From CAYYAU01 sp964469765 [NCBI: uncultured Clostridia bacterium] (GTDB lineage: Bacteria > UBA6262 > WVXT01 > CAYYAU01): DNA of 18,099 nucleotides. The position numbers and the translations under genes were made by a program. A model generated the notes under the pieces. The model had not been told where the DNA came from. It saw nothing but the letters and a program-made list of their open reading frames with translations, and did no database searches. How positions within the stretch are numbered: position 1 is the stretch's first letter; each line of letters starts with the position of its first letter. The DNA is taken from positions 1-18,099 of the forward strand of contig CAYYAU010000005.1 in NCBI GenBank assembly GCA_964469765.1, written 5' to 3'. Shown here one piece after another: positions 16,154-18,099 of this stretch.

Positions 16154-17104
16154 ATGAAAAAGATATTAAAAGGTGCAATTTTATTATTTTTTATTGGGTT
16201 GATTTTTATTTTAGTTTTTGATATAACTATGAGACTTTTCGTAAGACATAGAAAAGAGGTTATGGTTCCAGACCTTGTTGGGAAAAGTGTCAATTATGCA
16301 TTAGATATTTTAAGTAAGAATAATCTTTACATTAAAAAGGTTGGGCAACAATATAATGAAAAGATTCCTGAAGGAAGTATAATCACTCAAATGCCATTTC
16401 CAGGAAGCGTAGTAAAAGAAGGGAAAATAATAAAAGTAGTTATTAGTTCCGGTGGAAGAGTTGTATTTGTTCCAAATTTAATTGAAAAGTCTATTAGAGA
16501 AGCAAGGATTATACTTCGTCAGGCAGGCCTTATATTAGGTGAAATAAAAAGAGTCCATTCTTCCGAAATAAGAAAAGATTATGTTATTTCGCAGGACCCT
16601 CTTCCTGAAGAGATAGTAGATTTAGGTAGTATTATTAATTTAGCTGTGAGTAAAGGCCCTGCAGAAACTGAAGAGATAACGTTAATGCCTAATTTGGTTG
16701 GAAAAAATATTCGCCAGATAAAAAGAGTTACACAAGAGTTAAACATTGGATTAGGAGAAATAAAAACCACTGTAAGTGATAATATTGAAGAAGGAACAAT
16801 ATTAAAACAGACACCACCACCTGGAGAGATTATAGATGAGGCCGCTGTACTTAATTTAATTATTTCTAAAAAAAGTAGTAGATATAAAGTCTTAAGAAAA
16901 GTTAAAATTTATTATGAAGTTACACAGGCTAAAGAAGAAAAAGAAGTCAAAATTGTTGTTATTGATGATATAGGAGAAAGAGAGATTTATAAAGAAAGGG
17001 TTTCTCCTGGGACAAAGATTTCTTTAGATGTTGAGGTGTTAGGTAATAAAGCAGAATATAAAGTATTTTTAAATGAAATTTTAGTAAAACAAGAATGGAT
17101 ATAA
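16154..17104 (+). CDS. Membrane-anchored PASTA-domain protein without kinase
   Basis: A 316-residue protein with one N-terminal transmembrane helix (about 7-28) and a short cytoplasmic tail, placing the rest outside the inner membrane. Three PASTA domains follow, at about 36-101, 104-168 and 176-239. Each opens with a 'VPDLVGKS'- or 'MPNLVGKN'-like turn and contains an 'EGxIIxQxPxPG'-like stretch. PASTA domains in other proteins bind peptidoglycan or muropeptides. A beta-rich tail (about 245-316, with 'KIVVIDDIGEREIY') resembles the C-terminus of some PrkC-type kinases, but no kinase or transpeptidase domain is present. A ribosome binding site AGGAG at 16137-16141 is 12 bases upstream, slightly far. 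The gene overlaps rpe by 10 bases. The position between fmt and rpe recalls operons with Ser/Thr kinase genes in Firmicutes and kinase-less PASTA genes in some diderms. The role, perhaps cell-wall sensing or binding, is inferred. Confidence 0.88.
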   Translation: MKKILKGAILLFFIGLIFILVFDITMRLFVRHRKEVMVPDLVGKSVNYALDILSKNNLYIKKVGQQYNEKIPEGSIITQMPFPGSVVKEGKIIKVVISSGGRVVFVPNLIEKSIREARIILRQAGLILGEIKRVHSSEIRKDYVISQDPLPEEIVDLGSIINLAVSKGPAETEEITLMPNLVGKNIRQIKRVTQELNIGLGEIKTTVSDNIEEGTILKQTPPPGEIIDEAAVLNLIISKKSSRYKVLRKVKIYYEVTQAKEEKEVKIVVIDDIGEREIYKERVSPGTKISLDVEVLGNKAEYKVFLNEILVKQEWI

Positions 17105-17754
17105 AAATAGCCCCATCTATTCTGAACTGTAATTTTGGTATTTTAAAAGAAGAACTTTCTTTTCTTGAGAGAGAAAACATAGACCTTATTCATTTAGATA
17201 TTATGGATGGACATTTTGTTCCAAATATTTCATTTGGCATACCTATTGTTGAAAGTATAATGGAAATAACATCTTTGCCAGTAGATGCGCATTTGATGAT
17301 AGACAATCCACAGAAGTTTGTTTCTGTTTTTGCTGATTTAGGAGTTAGTATTTTAACAGTACATCAGGAGGTCTCGTATGATTTAAATAAATTAATTAAG
17401 AAGATTAAGGATAAAAGAATAAAAACAGGTATTTCAATAAATCCGCCTACACCTATCTCTAAGATTAAAAGATATTTAGAGAAGATTGATTTGGTGTTAA
17501 TTATGAGTGTATTTCCTGGTTTTGGGGGGCAACGGTTTATCTCTTCGGCTATAAAAAAAATAGAGGAATTAAGAGATTTAATTGATAAAAGAAATTTAAA
17601 GGTAGATATAGAGGTGGATGGAGGAATTAATTTGAAGAATGCAAAAGATGTTATTAATGCAGGAGCAAATATTCTTGTTGTAGGTGGATATATTTTTAAT
17701 TCAAAAGATAAAGTAAAAGCTATAAGAGATATTGTTAGGTTGAAAAATAGATAA
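17095..17754 (+). CDS. rpe: Ribulose-phosphate 3-epimerase
   Basis: Interconverts ribulose 5-phosphate and xylulose 5-phosphate in the pentose-phosphate pathway. The protein has 219 residues and a TIM barrel of normal length. The N-terminus 'IAPSILNCNFG' carries the conserved serine (S8). The metal and catalytic residues are all present: H33 and D35 in 'IHLDIMDGHFVPN', H66 in 'DAHLMI' and D175 in 'EVDGGI'. The phosphate loop reads 'MSVFPGFGGQ' (137-146), with Phe at 140 where Asn or Glu is more common; the catalytic residues are unaffected. The ATG lies inside the end of the PASTA gene (10-base overlap), so translation is probably coupled. rpsP follows 19 bases later. Confidence 0.96.
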   Translation: MDIKIAPSILNCNFGILKEELSFLERENIDLIHLDIMDGHFVPNISFGIPIVESIMEITSLPVDAHLMIDNPQKFVSVFADLGVSILTVHQEVSYDLNKLIKKIKDKRIKTGISINPPTPISKIKRYLEKIDLVLIMSVFPGFGGQRFISSAIKKIEELRDLIDKRNLKVDIEVDGGINLKNAKDVINAGANILVVGGYIFNSKDKVKAIRDIVRLKNR

Positions 17755-17773
17755 AAAATAGGAAGGGGGTAAT

Positions 17774-18010
17774 ATGGCTGTTAGAATAAGATTAAAAAGA
17801 TTTGGAAAGAAAAAGAAGGCTTTTTATAGAGTTGTTGTTATGGATAGTAGAACAAAAAGAGATAGTAAGGTTATTGAAGAAGTTGGTATATACAACCCGA
17901 TAGGTAAACAGGTTCATTTAAAAGAAAAAAGAATAACTGATTGGTTAAATAAAGGAGCTTTACCTACAGAAACAGTAAAAAACATACTAAAAAAAGTAAA
18001 ACTGATATAA
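17774..18010 (+). CDS. rpsP: Ribosomal protein bS16
   Basis: Small-subunit ribosomal protein that binds 16S rRNA and aids 30S assembly. The 78 residues are typical. The start '[20 protein letters not shown]' and the segment 'VGIYNPIGK' are diagnostic. A very strong Shine-Dalgarno sequence (GGAAGGGGG, 17761-17769) lies 4 bases before the ATG, as expected for a highly made protein. It is followed directly by trmD, without the khpA and rimM genes that commonly lie between them, and preceded by rpe rather than ffh. Confidence 0.97.
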   Translation: MAVRIRLKRFGKKKKAFYRVVVMDSRTKRDSKVIEEVGIYNPIGKQVHLKEKRITDWLNKGALPTETVKNILKKVKLI

Positions 18011-18042
18011 ATACAAAATCTAAAAAATGGAATAGAAACATT

Positions 18043-18099
18043 ATGAGGATTGATGTAATAACTATTTTCCCTGAAATTATTGAGGCAGTGGTAAACACA
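18043..18099 (+). CDS. trmD: tRNA (guanine-N1)-methyltransferase TrmD, N-terminus only
   Basis: The last 57 bases encode 'MRIDVITIFPEIIEAVVNT', which matches the conserved TrmD N-terminus ('xIDVITIFPE'). TrmD methylates G37 of tRNAs beside the anticodon, preventing frameshifts. The gene runs off the window edge, so none of the catalytic knot can be checked. Its place after rpsP, 32 bases downstream, agrees with the common rpsP-trmD-rplS order. The Shine-Dalgarno sequence is not obvious. Confidence 0.85.
   Translation, partial: MRIDVITIFPEIIEAVVNT

Overview
The window is a strongly AT-rich, gene-dense stretch of bacterial chromosome with every convincing gene on the + strand. It carries lipoprotein-export genes (LolC/E-like permease and LolD) and a very large TamB-like protein, so the organism should be a diderm (outer-membrane) bacterium. 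It also carries McsA-McsB-ClpC, the protein-arginine-phosphorylation and unfoldase module best known from Firmicutes. That combination, with compact AT-rich genes, suggests a deep-branching or uncultured diderm lineage. I cannot name the phylum from the sequence alone. The standard bacterial code fits, with TGA used as a stop. No mobile-element genes, tRNA, rRNA or cas genes were seen.

Layout. Positions 2-1114 hold the 3' part of a TPR-repeat protein. A consensus-perfect sigma70-type promoter (1211-1240) then drives lysS (1300-2793). After a 175-base gap come a LolC/E-family permease (2969-4192) and lolD (from 4185), overlapping by 8 bases. Positions 4881-5065 form an unusual leader: two identical 49-bp imperfect palindromes around a GC-richer palindromic spacer, ending directly at the ribosome binding site of ilvE (5066-5941). 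Next come mcsA, mcsB (14-base overlap) and clpC (to 10034), then tamB (10069-15099, over 5 kb). A second good promoter (15116-15144) precedes fmt, a kinase-less PASTA membrane protein, rpe (10-base overlap) and rpsP. The first 19 codons of trmD reach the window edge.

How the genes fit together. The lol genes and tamB serve the cell envelope: lipoprotein release from the inner membrane, and probably lipid or outer-membrane-protein traffic across the periplasm. McsA, McsB and ClpC should mark proteins with phosphoarginine and unfold them, probably for ClpP encoded elsewhere. lysS, fmt, rpsP and trmD serve translation; rpe serves the pentose-phosphate pathway; ilvE serves branched-chain amino acid metabolism. 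No intergenic gap exceeds 300 bases.

Most of this is housekeeping. The most interesting non-coding signal is the duplicated palindrome upstream of ilvE, whose arms can form mutually exclusive hairpins. Other points worth a look are the mcsAB-clpC set without ctsR in a diderm, the stand-alone PASTA protein between fmt and rpe, and the absence of rimM between rpsP and trmD.
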